Source: Amycolatopsis japonica
GTDB lineage: Bacteria; Actinomycetota; Actinomycetes; Mycobacteriales; Pseudonocardiaceae
Direction of reading: 5' to 3'
DNA length: 64,000 nucleotides
NCBI RefSeq assembly: GCF_000732925.1
Contig: NZ_CP008953.1
Location: 7,929,001-7,993,000, forward strand
Below, in pieces: positions 1-8,757 of this stretch (within the stretch, counting starts at the first letter, position 1; each line of letters begins with the position of its first letter). Position numbers and translations under genes: made by a program. Under the pieces are notes generated by a model. The model was not told the DNA's origin and ran no database searches. It saw only the letters and a list, made by a program, of their open reading frames with translations.

Positions 1-37
1 CCGGGGTGCCCGCGCACGCATGTCGCGGTTGTCGGTT

Positions 38-66
38 TTGACCTTTAAGGGCTCTTTACCTATGGA
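38..66 (+). promoter_or_regulatory. Possible promoter of bldC
   Basis: TTGACC at 38-43 is followed by a 17-bp spacer and TATGGA at 61-66, a fair match to a vegetative actinobacterial promoter. It would give bldC a 5' leader of about 110 nt. The -10 lacks the usual final T, so the call is tentative. Confidence 0.35.
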
Positions 67-180
67 CAACCGTTCGAGTACCTGACGGGTGAGATGCAAC
101 GATTGCCGTGTTGGCTACCCGGCACGACGGGCATCGGACCCGCCTCCGGTTTAGCACCGAAACCGTGAAGGAGGCGGAAA

Positions 181-393
181 ATGACCGCGACCATGGGCGG
201 AAGGTTGCTCACCCCCGGTGAAGTGGCGGCCCTGTTCCGGGTCGACCCCAAGACCGTGACCCGCTGGGCGACCGCGGGCCGGATCGGCTCGATCCGCACT
301 CCCGGCGGGCACCGCCGGTTCCGCGAGGCCGAGGTGAACGAGCTCCTCGCCGAGCTGACCACCGACGCCAGCGAGCCCGCTCGCAAGGTCTGA
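181..393 (+). CDS. bldC: BldC family DNA-binding protein (MerR-like winged helix-turn-helix)
   Basis: This is a 70-residue single-domain DNA-binding protein. The core at residues 9-60 reads LLTPGEVAALFRVDPKTV, then the TRWATAGRIGSIRTPGGHRR wing, which closely matches Streptomyces BldC as I recall it. BldC binds direct repeats cooperatively and delays the onset of sporulation in Streptomyces; it lacks the effector domain of true MerR proteins. The ATG is preceded by an excellent ribosome binding site (AAGGAGG, 171-177). The gene stands alone, with no partner on the same strand close enough to form an operon. Its role here is inferred from the family. Confidence 0.95.
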   Translation: MTATMGGRLLTPGEVAALFRVDPKTVTRWATAGRIGSIRTPGGHRRFREAEVNELLAELTTDASEPARKV

Positions 394-542
394 CCAGGAA
401 TTTCCCCTAAAAAGGACTCCAGTGACGAAGGGCTCGTAACCGCCCTTCGTCACATTGGGGTATCCATGAGTCCCCCCGCGCGCGGCAAAGAGGCTAGCCT
501 CGTGGGACTGAGCAACGTCCTCCACGCGGAAAGGGACCGAGC

Positions 543-725
543 ATGATCTATCTGCTCGCGGCCATCGGAGCGCTCACCGTCGCCGTGGTGTTGTGGCGCG
601 CGTTCGGGATCGAGCGTGTCGGGGTGCCCTCGTCGCGACCGACCTTGGCCCCGGACGACGACCCCGACTTCCTGCGCAAGCTCGGTGAGCAGCAGCGCAA
701 AGGTAAAGACGAGGACAAAGACTAG
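543..725 (+). CDS. Small single-pass membrane protein
   Basis: A 60-residue protein with one N-terminal hydrophobic segment (residues 2-20, IYLLAAIGALTVAVVLW) and a charged cytoplasmic-looking tail ending in KGKDEDKD. A ribosome binding site (GGAAAGGGA) lies about 10 nt upstream. A similarly small conserved ORF sits beside the MinD-like gene in mycobacteria, which supports it as a real gene; its function is unknown. Its TAG stop shares the CTAG palindrome at 722-725 with the stop of the convergent MinD-like gene, so there is no intergenic space between them. Confidence 0.7.
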   Translation: MIYLLAAIGALTVAVVLWRAFGIERVGVPSSRPTLAPDDDPDFLRKLGEQQRKGKDEDKD

Positions 726-2050
726 GGCTGAATGGGCTGGTACTGCTGGCCGCCGAAGCCGTCCGCGACGGTGGCCGCCAGTTCCAGCAGCGCCAGACGC
801 GTGTCCTCGTCGAGCCGGTCCAGTTCGATCTCGGCGCCCTCTTCCAGGTGCGGGTCGAACGGGATGCGGCATACCGAACGGACACGCGCGCCGAAGTGCG
901 CGGAGAGCTTGTCGAGATCGACCGAGCCGCCCTTCGGCCGCACCGAGTTGATCACCGCGACGGACCGTTTGACCAGGTCGCCGTAGCCGTGCGCCTCCAG
1001 CCAGTCGAGAGTGGCCGACGCACTGCGCGCCCCGTCGACGGAGCCTGACGAGACCACCACCAGCGCGTCCGCGACGTCCAGGACGCCCTTCATCGCCGAG
1101 TGCATCAGACCGGTCCCGCAGTCGGTGAGCACGATGTTGTAGAAGTGCTCCAGCAGGTTGACCGTGCGCCGGTAGTCGTCCTCGGAGAACGCTTCCGAGA
1201 CCGCCGGATCCTGCTCGCTGGCGAGGATCTCCAGCCTGCTCCCGCCCTGCGAGGTGTACGAACGGACGTCGCTGTACCTGGTGATCTTGTCCGCGTCCCG
1301 CAGCAGGTGCCGCACGGTCGCGGTGGTCTCGATCGGGATCTTCTGCGACAGCGTCCCGCGGTCCGGGTTCGCGTCGACGGCGACCACCCGGTCACCCCGC
1401 AGCGACGCGAACGTCGAGCCCAGCGTGGTCGTCGTGGTGGTCTTGCCGACGCCGCCCTTCAAGCTCAGCATCGCGATCTTGTAGCACCCGCGCAGCGGCT
1501 GGTTGATCTGCGCGATCAGTTCGCGTTTGCGCGTGTCCTTGGGGCTCTCCCCCGGGTTGACGAGCTTGCCGGTGCCGACGTAAAGCGCCTTGCGCCAGCC
1601 CGACTGCGGCTTGCGCTTCTGCGGCTTCACCAGGCTCGCGGTGGCGAGTTCGTCCGGGAGCGCGTGCCTGCCCTGCGGCTGCGGGAGGCCGGGCACCGCC
1701 TGTTGTTGCTGTGGCGGCGGCGCGTACTGCTGCTGCGGCGGGTACTGGGCGGCCTGCTGCGGTGGCGCCTGCGGCGGCTGAGGCTGCAGCGGAGGCAGGT
1801 TCTGGTCGTAGGGCTGCTGGTACTGCTGCCCTTGCGACGGCTGCGGCAGCGGAGGAGCGGGCTGCTGCTGCGGATACTGACCCTGCTGCGGGTATTGAGG
1901 CTGGACGACCTGGGTCGGCTCGGCCTCGAAACCACTCGCGGCCGGATGCGGCGCCGAGTCCGTCCTGTCCTCGGAGAACAACTCCGAGGGCTGGGCGCTC
2001 TCGGTCGGTTCGGGGTGGCCAGGAGCCGATTCTTCGCTGGGTCCGGTCAC
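722..2050 (-). CDS. MinD/ParA-like P-loop ATPase with Pro/Gln-rich N-terminus
   Basis: A 442-residue protein in two parts. Residues 1 to about 165 are low complexity, rich in Pro and Gln. The rest is a SIMIBI-class ATPase with a deviant Walker A (LKGGVGKTTTTTTL), a switch region (VVAVDANPDRGTLSQ) and a later TDCGTG segment. MinD/ParA proteins dimerise on ATP and position or regulate other complexes. The Pro/Gln-rich N-terminus recalls actinobacterial ESX-associated MinD-like proteins, but no ESX gene is nearby. It lies directly downstream of the cytochrome c maturation genes, as the mycobacterial orthologue does. The start is GTG. The partner is unknown. Confidence 0.85.
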   Translation of the reverse strand: MTGPSEESAPGHPEPTESAQPSELFSEDRTDSAPHPAASGFEAEPTQVVQPQYPQQGQYPQQQPAPPLPQPSQGQQYQQPYDQNLPPLQPQPPQAPPQQAAQYPPQQQYAPPPQQQQAVPGLPQPQGRHALPDELATASLVKPQKRKPQSGWRKALYVGTGKLVNPGESPKDTRKRELIAQINQPLRGCYKIAMLSLKGGVGKTTTTTTLGSTFASLRGDRVVAVDANPDRGTLSQKIPIETTATVRHLLRDADKITRYSDVRSYTSQGGSRLEILASEQDPAVSEAFSEDDYRRTVNLLEHFYNIVLTDCGTGLMHSAMKGVLDVADALVVVSSGSVDGARSASATLDWLEAHGYGDLVKRSVAVINSVRPKGGSVDLDKLSAHFGARVRSVCRIPFDPHLEEGAEIELDRLDEDTRLALLELAATVADGFGGQQYQPIQP

Positions 2051-2129
2051 CGCTGAATTCCTCCTCCGCGCACGTCTTCCCCCATTACCTCAGTATTGAC
2101 GGTAGCCGGGTCGCGCGCAGCGGCGACGG

Positions 2130-3101
2130 TCAGCCCCCGGCGTAGGAGTGCAGGCCCGACGTCACCAGGTTCACGAAGAACATGTTGAAGATCGTCGCGG
2201 AGAAACCGACGATGTTGATGATCGCGGCCCGCTTCCCGCGCCAGCCCGCGGTGGCCCGGGAGTGGAGGTACGCCGCGTAGACGACCCACGCCACGAACGC
2301 GACGGTCTCCTTGGGGTCCCAGCCCCAGAACCGGCCCCACGCCGCCTCGGCCCACACCGCGCCGCACAGCACGCCGAAGGTGAAGATCGGGAAGGCGAAG
2401 ATGGTGGTGCGGTAGGCGATGCGGTCGAGCACGTCCGCCGAGGGCAGCTTCGGGGCGAACTTGGCGAACTTCGCCGGGTTGTCGTCGTGCGCGGCGCGGA
2501 AAAGGTAAAGGACGCTCGCGACACCGGGCACCAGGAAGACCCCGGAGCCGATGATCGCCGCGGAGACGTGGATGACCAGCCAGTACGACTGGAGCGCGGG
2601 CTGCACCGGCGCGGCCGTCGTGTACAGCATCGTGCCGTTGACGAACATCAGGATCACGACCGGCAGCAGCAGGAAGCCGGTGAGGTGGCGGACCGGGAAC
2701 TTCCGCATGATGACGAGCCAGGTCACGACGGCGATGAAGGTCGTGGCCATGCCGTATTCGTAGAGGTTGCCCCACGGCGCGCGGTGCACGGCGAACCCGC
2801 GCAGCACGATCGCGGCCAGGTGCAGCAGCGCGGCCAGCACCAGCAGCGCGGCGCCCATGCGGCCGATGCGCTCGGGGCGGCCGACCTCGCGCGGCGTCTC
2901 GACGGGCGTTCCGTAAGCAGGAGGCGGACCGCCGGCACCGACCAGCTCGCGGGCCTTCTGCTTGCTGCGTTCCGCCGCGAGCCTGCCCTTCGCGCCGAAG
3001 CCCTGCTCGACGAGGGCGAACATCAGCGCGAGGACGTAGATCGCCGCCGCGGTGGTGTAGGAGTAGTCGCTGTACTGGGACAGCGTCTCGTTGATCGGCA
3101 T
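2130..3101 (-). CDS. ccsB: Cytochrome c maturation protein CcsB/ResC (heme handling, System II)
   Basis: A 323-residue polytopic membrane protein. With ResB it forms the System II cytochrome c synthase, which carries heme across the membrane and attaches it to apocytochromes. The heme-handling WWD-type signature is clear near residue 230 (RFWGWDPKETVAFVAWVVY), and conserved histidines flank it (e.g. VIHVSAAI). It starts 5 bp after resB and is the third gene of ccdA-resB-ccsB. Some actinobacterial annotations name it ccsA. Confidence 0.95.
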   Translation of the reverse strand: MPINETLSQYSDYSYTTAAAIYVLALMFALVEQGFGAKGRLAAERSKQKARELVGAGGPPPAYGTPVETPREVGRPERIGRMGAALLVLAALLHLAAIVLRGFAVHRAPWGNLYEYGMATTFIAVVTWLVIMRKFPVRHLTGFLLLPVVILMFVNGTMLYTTAAPVQPALQSYWLVIHVSAAIIGSGVFLVPGVASVLYLFRAAHDDNPAKFAKFAPKLPSADVLDRIAYRTTIFAFPIFTFGVLCGAVWAEAAWGRFWGWDPKETVAFVAWVVYAAYLHSRATAGWRGKRAAIINIVGFSATIFNMFFVNLVTSGLHSYAGG

Positions 3102-3106
3102 GACCT

Positions 3107-4687
3107 CTAGTTGCCTCTCTGCCCCTGGACCAGCTTGTCGCTGATCCGCTGGAACTCTTCGCCGTAGCCCGCCTGATCGGTGCGCGCCAGCCCGGCGACC
3201 TCGATCACGGTACCCGTCTCACCTTCACGCGCCGGGGTCACCCGCACCCACACCCGGCGCCGTTTGACCAGCAACGATCCCGCCAGCCCGATCAGCATCG
3301 CGACCGCGCAGACCAGCACCCAGCCCTGCACGGGGTCGTGGGAGACCTGGATGGCGACCCACTCCTGGACACCGTCGAAGCGGACCTTCGTGCCGTCGTC
3401 CAGCACGGTCTCCTGGCCCTGGTCCAGGTTCTGCCGGGTGAGCTTCTTGAGCCTGCCGTCCGCGACGAGCGACTGGTCGATCTGGAAGATCGACTGCCCG
3501 CGGCCTGCGTCGAGGCCGAGGTCGCCGCGGTAGATGTCGACGGCCACCGCCGGCTTGTTCGCCTCGGGCCGCGACGACGTCAGCACGTTGCCGTGCAGGA
3601 ACGCGGTCGGGGCGAGCAGGCCGGTGATCGCGAGCTGCCGGGTGCGGCGTTCGATCGGGTCGGCGATGCCCGGCTGGTCGATCTTCGTCGCGCCTTCGGA
3701 GAGCTTCGTCGGCTCGTCGGCGGGACGCCACGGCGTGATGTTGGTGCGCACGGTGCCGTCGGGGAAGGTCACCGTGAACTTCGGGGAGTAGCCGAAGTTC
3801 AGCAGGTAGACGCGGTCGCCCGCGGTGCGCAGCGGCGAGTTGACCTCGAGCCCGTACGGCTTCCACGCGCCGGTCTTCAGATCCTCGCCGGACTGGTACT
3901 CCATGTTGGAGTGGTAGTAGTTCGCCTGCCCGTTCTCGGTGTAGCGCGCCTCGAAGTCCTTCAGGCGGATGCAGAACGCGTTGAGATCGGTGCCGTCGAC
4001 GCGCAGCCCGGCGTTGAAGGTGTCGTAGCCGAGGATGCCGGAGTTGCACCACGGGCTGCCGTCGGCCTGGACGATGACCTGGCCTTCGTAGCCGAACATC
4101 TTGCCCAGCGCGAAGAAGATGATCAGGCCGAGCATGCCGAAGTGGAAGACGAGGTTGCCGGTCTCGCGGAGGTACCCGCGTTCCGCGGAGATGCTTCGGC
4201 TTCCGTCGGCCTCTTCGCGCTCGACGCGGCGCCAGCCTTTGAGCAGCGTGTGCGTGTCCGTCATGACCGTCTCGGGGGTCCGGTCGGTCGTGGTGGACAC
4301 GTGATGCGGCATCCGCGAGAGCTTGCGCGGCGTGAGCACCGGCTTCGCGCGCATCGCCTTCGCGTACTCGAAGCTGCGCGGCGCGAGGCAGCCGATGAGC
4401 GAGACCATCAGCAGGATGTAGATCGCCGAGAACCAGACGCTGCCGTAGACCTCGAAGAACTGGGTGCGGTCGAGCAGTTCGCCCCACCAGCCGTGCGCGG
4501 CGATGTACTCGTCGGTCTTGGCGACGTTGAGGTTCCGTTGCGGCAGCAGGGCGCCGGGCATCGCGGCGAGCGCGAGCAGGAACAGCAGCACCAGCGCGGT
4601 TCGCATCGACGTCAGACCGCGCCAGGTGTTGCGCAGGAAACCGAGGACGCGCTTGAGCGGGGTCTGACGGTATTCGGTGGTGGTCAC
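3107..4687 (-). CDS. resB: ResB-like cytochrome c biogenesis protein
   Basis: A 526-residue protein with hydrophobic segments near residues 28-48, 75-95, 170-190 and a last one near 455, surrounding a large extracytoplasmic domain, as expected for ResB/Ccs1, the partner of CcsB. The reading frame stays open to 5509, but the GTG at 4687 is the proper start: it overlaps the ccdA stop as GTGA, and the protein then begins VTTTEYRQTPLKRV just ahead of the first membrane segment. The long upstream extension is a shadow of ccdA in another frame. Confidence 0.93.
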   Translation of the reverse strand: MTTTEYRQTPLKRVLGFLRNTWRGLTSMRTALVLLFLLALAAMPGALLPQRNLNVAKTDEYIAAHGWWGELLDRTQFFEVYGSVWFSAIYILLMVSLIGCLAPRSFEYAKAMRAKPVLTPRKLSRMPHHVSTTTDRTPETVMTDTHTLLKGWRRVEREEADGSRSISAERGYLRETGNLVFHFGMLGLIIFFALGKMFGYEGQVIVQADGSPWCNSGILGYDTFNAGLRVDGTDLNAFCIRLKDFEARYTENGQANYYHSNMEYQSGEDLKTGAWKPYGLEVNSPLRTAGDRVYLLNFGYSPKFTVTFPDGTVRTNITPWRPADEPTKLSEGATKIDQPGIADPIERRTRQLAITGLLAPTAFLHGNVLTSSRPEANKPAVAVDIYRGDLGLDAGRGQSIFQIDQSLVADGRLKKLTRQNLDQGQETVLDDGTKVRFDGVQEWVAIQVSHDPVQGWVLVCAVAMLIGLAGSLLVKRRRVWVRVTPAREGETGTVIEVAGLARTDQAGYGEEFQRISDKLVQGQRGN

Positions 4688-5457
4688 AAGGGCAGCCTGA
4701 TGTCGGTCACGAGGGTGTTCCTGATCCAGCCGGTCATGTCGCCCCACAGCCCGGTCACCAGCAGGACGCCGACGACCAGCAGCAGGACGCCGCCGAAGAC
4801 CTGCACCTGACGGCCGTGGCGGCGAAGCCAATCGGTGGCGCGGACGGCCCAGCGGGCGCCGAACGCGATGAGGAGGAACGGCAGGCCGAGGCCGAGGCAG
4901 TAGACCAGGATCAGCACGTAGCCGCGCGCCGCCGCGCCGCCGGTGGCGCTGGCCATGGACATGACCGCGGACAGCGTCGGCCCGATGCACGGCGTCCAGC
5001 CGAGCCCGAACACCGCGCCGAGCACCGGCGCGCCCCACAGTCCGCCGCGCGGCACGTGGTGCGAGCGGAACTCGCGCTGCAGCCCCGGGATCCAGCCGAG
5101 GAAGACCAGCGCCATCGCGATCGTCAGCACGCCGCCGAGGCGCTGGATGAGGTCCATGTTGAGCTGGACGACGTCGGCGATCCACACCAGCGTCCCCAGC
5201 GTCACCACGAAGACGACGGTGAACCCGAGCACGAACAGCGCCGCCGCGCCGACGACGGCGTAACGGCCCTTCTTGCGCTCCTCGTCGGCGCTGACCGCGG
5301 GGGCGTCCGCGCCGACCAGCGCCGCCAGGTACGCGAGATACCCGGGCACCAGCGGCACGACGCAAGGCGACGCGAAGGAGATCGTCCCGGCCAGCAGCGC
5401 GACACCCGCCGCGAGCAGCAGCGGCCCGGAGAGGGCCAGCTCGGTAACGGAGTTCAC
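4684..5457 (-). CDS. ccdA: CcdA thiol-disulfide transporter (DsbD-family membrane domain)
   Basis: A 257-residue protein with about six membrane segments. It passes electrons from cytoplasmic thioredoxin across the membrane to reduce apocytochrome c thiols through ResA. The two reactive cysteines are visible in FASPCVVPLVPG (near residue 28) and LGWTPCIGPTLSAV. I chose the GTG at 5457 over the in-frame start at 5526 because the protein then begins NSVTELALSGP just before the first membrane segment and because a -10-like TACGCT lies 7 nt upstream, which fits a leaderless transcript. The resB start overlaps its stop. Confidence 0.93.
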   Translation of the reverse strand: MNSVTELALSGPLLLAAGVALLAGTISFASPCVVPLVPGYLAYLAALVGADAPAVSADEERKKGRYAVVGAAALFVLGFTVVFVVTLGTLVWIADVVQLNMDLIQRLGGVLTIAMALVFLGWIPGLQREFRSHHVPRGGLWGAPVLGAVFGLGWTPCIGPTLSAVMSMASATGGAAARGYVLILVYCLGLGLPFLLIAFGARWAVRATDWLRRHGRQVQVFGGVLLLVVGVLLVTGLWGDMTGWIRNTLVTDIRLPL

Positions 5458-5487
5458 GCAAAGGAGCGTAGGGAGTGTGGTCGGCGT
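5458..5487 (-). promoter_or_regulatory. Leaderless-type promoter of ccdA
   Basis: On the minus strand TACGCT (TANNNT pattern) ends 7 nt before the GTG of ccdA, with TTTTCA about 16 bp further upstream. There is no Shine-Dalgarno sequence, so transcription probably begins at the start codon. This gives ccdA-resB-ccsB its own promoter, separated from resA by the 64-bp palindrome. Confidence 0.45.
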
Positions 5488-5558
5488 GAAAACGCCGGGG
5501 CTGGCCCAACGGGACCTACGTCGCACCCGGTCAGGACCTTGGTCCCGCCCCCTTCACG

Positions 5559-5622
5559 CGCGTTTCGTCCTCTGAATGCGGTCGTTGCACGCGCAAGGAA
5601 CGCATTCGGAGGACGAAACGCG
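5559..5622. repeat. 64-bp palindromic element, type A, copy 1
   Basis: The arms at 5559-5580 (CGCGTTTCGTCCTCTGAATG, then CG) and 5601-5622 pair with one G-U type mismatch. The centre contains TTGC and GCAA around ACGC. The element begins 9 bp beyond the resA stop and lies before ccdA. It is one of five copies in the window; the four complete ones are all 64 bp. A terminator role is inferred. Confidence 0.9.
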
Positions 5623-5630
5623 GGAGGGGG

Positions 5631-6212
5631 TCAGGCGGGTTCGGCGGCCAGGCGCTGGACGACGGGCAGCAGGTCCGACGCCAGCAGTTCCCGCAGGAAG
5701 ACGGCCGCGACGCGGTGCTGTTTGTCCAGCACGATCGTCGACGGGATGATGTTGCGCGGATAACCCGAGAGCTGCAGCAGGGTCCGCCCCGACGGGTCGT
5801 AGATCGACGGGTACGTCAGTTTCCGGTCCCGCATGAAGTCCTGCGCGGGCGCCCGGTCGTTGTCCCGCAGGTCGATGCCGACCACCTGAACGCCGGACGC
5901 CTTGGTCTGGTCGTAGACCTTCTGCATCTCCGGCGCCTCGACCCGGCACGGCCCGCACCACTGGCCCCACAGGTTCAGCACGATGACCTTGCCGGGGAAG
6001 TCCGCGATCGAAAGCTGCTTGCCCTCGTTCATCAGGTCGTCGCCGGACAGCGTCGGTGACGGCTGGCGGTCCGCGACGTCGTAGGTGATGTCGACCTTCC
6101 CGCCCGGCGAAACGAAGTTGAACGAGCCGCCGGTGACGACGGCGTCCTTGCCGGTGGTGCAGCCGGTGACGACGAGCATCAGCACCGCCAGGGCCGCCAG
6201 CGCACGCTTCAT
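5631..6212 (-). CDS. resA: ResA/TlpA-like thioredoxin-fold lipoprotein
   Basis: A 193-residue lipoprotein with an N-terminal signal (KRALAALAVLMLVVTGC) ending in a lipobox and cysteine near residue 18. The thioredoxin fold carries the redox motif NLWGQWCGPCRVEAPEM. ResA-type proteins keep apocytochrome c cysteines reduced outside the membrane for heme attachment, taking electrons from CcdA. The ATG overlaps the stop of the histidine phosphatase gene as ATGA, so hemL, the phosphatase and resA are translationally coupled. A palindromic element follows its stop. Confidence 0.93.
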   Translation of the reverse strand: MKRALAALAVLMLVVTGCTTGKDAVVTGGSFNFVSPGGKVDITYDVADRQPSPTLSGDDLMNEGKQLSIADFPGKVIVLNLWGQWCGPCRVEAPEMQKVYDQTKASGVQVVGIDLRDNDRAPAQDFMRDRKLTYPSIYDPSGRTLLQLSGYPRNIIPSTIVLDKQHRVAAVFLRELLASDLLPVVQRLAAEPA

Positions 6213-6841
6213 GCCCCGGTCACCTTCGGGTCGGTCGTGCCGGCGGGCTCGCTGTAGACGATCCGCACGAGTTCCTCGCCCTCGAAGACCAGGCTGGTCA
6301 GCGAAGCGAGCGAACACTGCCGGTTGCGCGGGTCGTGCCAGAGCCGCTTCGCCTCCAGGAACCGCCGCACGGTCCAGATCGGCAGCTGATGCGAGACGCA
6401 CAGCGCCTCGTGGCCCTCGGCCGCCCGCCGCGCGCGGTGGATCGCGCCCAGCATGCGGTGCGCGATCTCGACGTACGGCTCGCCCCACGACGGCCGGAAC
6501 GGGTTGACCAGCTTCGGCCAGTGCTTCGGCTCGCGAAGCGCGCCATCGCCGACGGCGACCCGCTCGCCCTCGAACTGGTTGTCCGCCTCGATGAGCCGCT
6601 CGTCGGTCTCCACGTCGAGCCGGTGCGCGGCCGCGATCGGCGCGGCGGTCTCCTGCGCGCGCTGAAGCGGCGAAGCGACGACGTGCGTGATGTCGTGCGT
6701 CGCGACGGCTTCGGCGACCGTCAGCGCCTGGCGCTGTCCGCGGTCGGAAAGCTTGAAGCCGGGCAGGCGGCCGTAGAGGATCTTGTCCGGGTTGTACACC
6801 TCGCCGTGGCGAAGCAGGTGCACGATCGTCGTCGCGCTCAC
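6209..6841 (-). CDS. Histidine phosphatase superfamily protein
   Basis: A 210-residue phosphoglycerate-mutase-like phosphatase. The catalytic RHG motif is near the N-terminus (VHLLRHGEVYNPDKILYG), and the second conserved histidine lies in ALCVSHQLPIW. The substrate is not evident. The GTG at 6841 overlaps the hemL stop (GTGA) and its own stop overlaps the resA start, a tight hemL-phosphatase-resA order also recalled from mycobacteria. That conserved position suggests a job linked to tetrapyrrole or cytochrome assembly, but this is inference. Confidence 0.9.
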   Translation of the reverse strand: MSATTIVHLLRHGEVYNPDKILYGRLPGFKLSDRGQRQALTVAEAVATHDITHVVASPLQRAQETAAPIAAAHRLDVETDERLIEADNQFEGERVAVGDGALREPKHWPKLVNPFRPSWGEPYVEIAHRMLGAIHRARRAAEGHEALCVSHQLPIWTVRRFLEAKRLWHDPRNRQCSLASLTSLVFEGEELVRIVYSEPAGTTDPKVTGA

Positions 6842-8142
6842 GCCTGGACCGCCTCGGCGGCTGCGCGGGCGGCCACGCGAAGCGCGGACTCGATGATCTC
6901 GAACTCGGCGTCGCCCATGGCCGCGTTGACGAACCAAGCCTCGTACGCGCTCGGCGGCGCGTACACGCCGTTGTCGAGCAGCGCGTGGAAGAACGCCGGG
7001 AACCGCCAGGTCTCCGAAGCCTGCGCGCCCGGGTAGTTCGTCACCGGGTTCTCGCTGAAGAACACGCTGACGAGGTTGCCCGCGTACTGCACGGTGTGCG
7101 TGACACCCGCCTCGGTCAGCGACCGGTCGAACAGGTCGCCGAGCCGCTTCGCGTTGGCGTCGAGGGCCGCGTACACGGCGTCGTCGGCCGCACGCAGCGT
7201 CGCAAGCCCGGTCGCGACCGCGACCGGGTTCCCGGACAGCGTCCCCGCCTGGTACACCGGCCCGCCCGGGGCCAGCTTCGCCATCACGTCGGCGCGGCCG
7301 CCGAAGGCCGCGGCGGGCAATCCGCCGGACATCACCTTGCCGAAGGTGTACAGATCGCCGGCGACACCGTCGAGACCGAACCAGCCCGCCTTCGAAACGC
7401 GGAACCCGGTCATCACCTCATCCATGATCAGCAGCGCGCCGTGCTCGTGCGCGATCTCCTTGAGCCCGGCGTTGAAGCCGTCGATCGGCGCGACGGCGCC
7501 CATGTTGCCCGCGGCGGCTTCGGTGATGATCGCGGCGATCGAGTCCGGGTTGTCCACAAAGGACTTCCGGACCGCGTCGAGATCGTTGTAGGGCAAGACG
7601 ATCGTGTCGGCCGCCTGCGCGCCGGTGACACCGGGCGAGGTCGGGAGGCCGAGGGTCGCGACACCGGAGCCCGCTTCGGCGAGCAACGCGTCGACGTGAC
7701 CGTGGTAGCAGCCCGCGAACTTGATGATCTTCGGCCTGCCGGTGAATCCCCTGGCCAGCCGGATCGCGCTCATCGTCGCCTCGGTGCCGGAGTTGACCAG
7801 GCGCACCCGCTCCACGGGCTCGACCCTGGCGATGATCTCCTCGGCGAGCTCGACCTCGCCGCGCGTCGGGGTGCCGAACGACAGCCCGTCGACAGCGGCT
7901 TCGCGCGCGGCGGCGACGACGTCCGGATGCGCGTGCCCGAGGATCATCGGCCCCCACGAGGAGACGAGATCGACATAGCGGGCGCCGTCCGCGTCCCAGA
8001 GATACGGTCCCTCACCGCGCACCATGAACCGCGGGGTGCCGCCGACGGAGTTGAAGGCCCGCACCGGGGAGTTCACCCCGCCCGGGATCGCGGCCTTCGC
8101 TCGTTCGAACCATGCCTTGGACTGATCGACTCCGGTAGTCAC
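6838..8142 (-). CDS. hemL: Glutamate-1-semialdehyde 2,1-aminomutase
   Basis: A 434-residue PLP enzyme that converts glutamate-1-semialdehyde to 5-aminolevulinate, the step after HemA in the C5 pathway. Family hallmarks are the N-terminal AAIPGGVNSPVRAFNSVGG, the substrate region VNSGTEATMSAIRLARG, the cofactor-binding LLIMDEVMTGFR and the PLP lysine in YTFGKVMSGGLP. The GTG at 8142 was chosen because the protein then begins close to the conserved AKAAIPGG; GGGGAA lies just upstream. It is divergent from tspO. Confidence 0.96.
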   Translation of the reverse strand: MTTGVDQSKAWFERAKAAIPGGVNSPVRAFNSVGGTPRFMVRGEGPYLWDADGARYVDLVSSWGPMILGHAHPDVVAAAREAAVDGLSFGTPTRGEVELAEEIIARVEPVERVRLVNSGTEATMSAIRLARGFTGRPKIIKFAGCYHGHVDALLAEAGSGVATLGLPTSPGVTGAQAADTIVLPYNDLDAVRKSFVDNPDSIAAIITEAAAGNMGAVAPIDGFNAGLKEIAHEHGALLIMDEVMTGFRVSKAGWFGLDGVAGDLYTFGKVMSGGLPAAAFGGRADVMAKLAPGGPVYQAGTLSGNPVAVATGLATLRAADDAVYAALDANAKRLGDLFDRSLTEAGVTHTVQYAGNLVSVFFSENPVTNYPGAQASETWRFPAFFHALLDNGVYAPPSAYEAWFVNAAMGDAEFEIIESALRVAARAAAEAVQA

Positions 8143-8265
8143 TTCCCCAGTCTCGCAAATCCCCGATGACACCCGCCGACAGGTCGTGTCTGGTACGGGC
8201 ATCGCGTGTCCAGGCCCACTAGGGTGGGAAGCAGTCGGCGTCGAAACCCTCGCGGAGGAATCCAC

Positions 8266-8757
8266 GTGTCCACGGTGCCGTCACCACCGACCCACCACCG
8301 TCGCCTGCGCTGGCAGGCCTTGGCCGGATTCATCGCCATGTCGGCGATCGTCGGCGTCGTGGCCGCGCTCGCCGTGGCCACCCGCTCCGAAGCGCACAAC
8401 GCGCTGATCCGTCCGTCGTGGGCGCCGCCGGGCTGGCTCTACGGTCCGACGTGGACGGCCCTGCTCCTCGTGGTCGCCATCGCGGGCTGGTGCTACTGGC
8501 GGACCGACGGCGAGACGCGCGGCTTCGCCTTCTACGGCGTCTGCCTGCTGCTGACCCTGCTGTGGACGCCGTTGTTCTTCGCCGGCGGAGCGCACGCCCT
8601 GGCACTGGCCGACGTCGTCGTCCTGGACTTCATGGTGCCCGTCACGATGATGGAGTTCGGGCGGCGCTCGAAGCTCGCCGCCTGGCTGCTGGTGCCGTAT
8701 CTGCTGTGGCTGCTGTACTCGACCGCGGTCAACGCCGCGGTCGTCTGGCTCAACTAG
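8266..8757 (+). CDS. tspO: TspO/MBR family tryptophan-rich membrane protein
   Basis: A 163-residue protein with five predicted membrane helices. TspO signatures are RPSWAPPGWLYGPTWTALLL after the first helix, LLTLLWTPLFF, and the C-terminal PYLLWLLYSTAVNAAVVWLN. TspO proteins bind porphyrins and heme and act in tetrapyrrole or stress control. The GTG at 8266 has a strong ribosome binding site (GGAGGAA, 5-nt spacing), so the upstream in-frame start at 8206 is not used. It lies between hemL and hemB, a strong contextual hint of a tetrapyrrole role. Its stop shares a CTAG with the convergent gene. Confidence 0.9.
   Translation: MSTVPSPPTHHRRLRWQALAGFIAMSAIVGVVAALAVATRSEAHNALIRPSWAPPGWLYGPTWTALLLVVAIAGWCYWRTDGETRGFAFYGVCLLLTLLWTPLFFAGGAHALALADVVVLDFMVPVTMMEFGRRSKLAAWLLVPYLLWLLYSTAVNAAVVWLN

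Noticed and set aside
4688..5509. N-terminal extension of ResB to 800 residues
   Set aside because: The extra sequence is ccdA in another frame; the GTG at 4687 gives the family N-terminus and a GTGA overlap.
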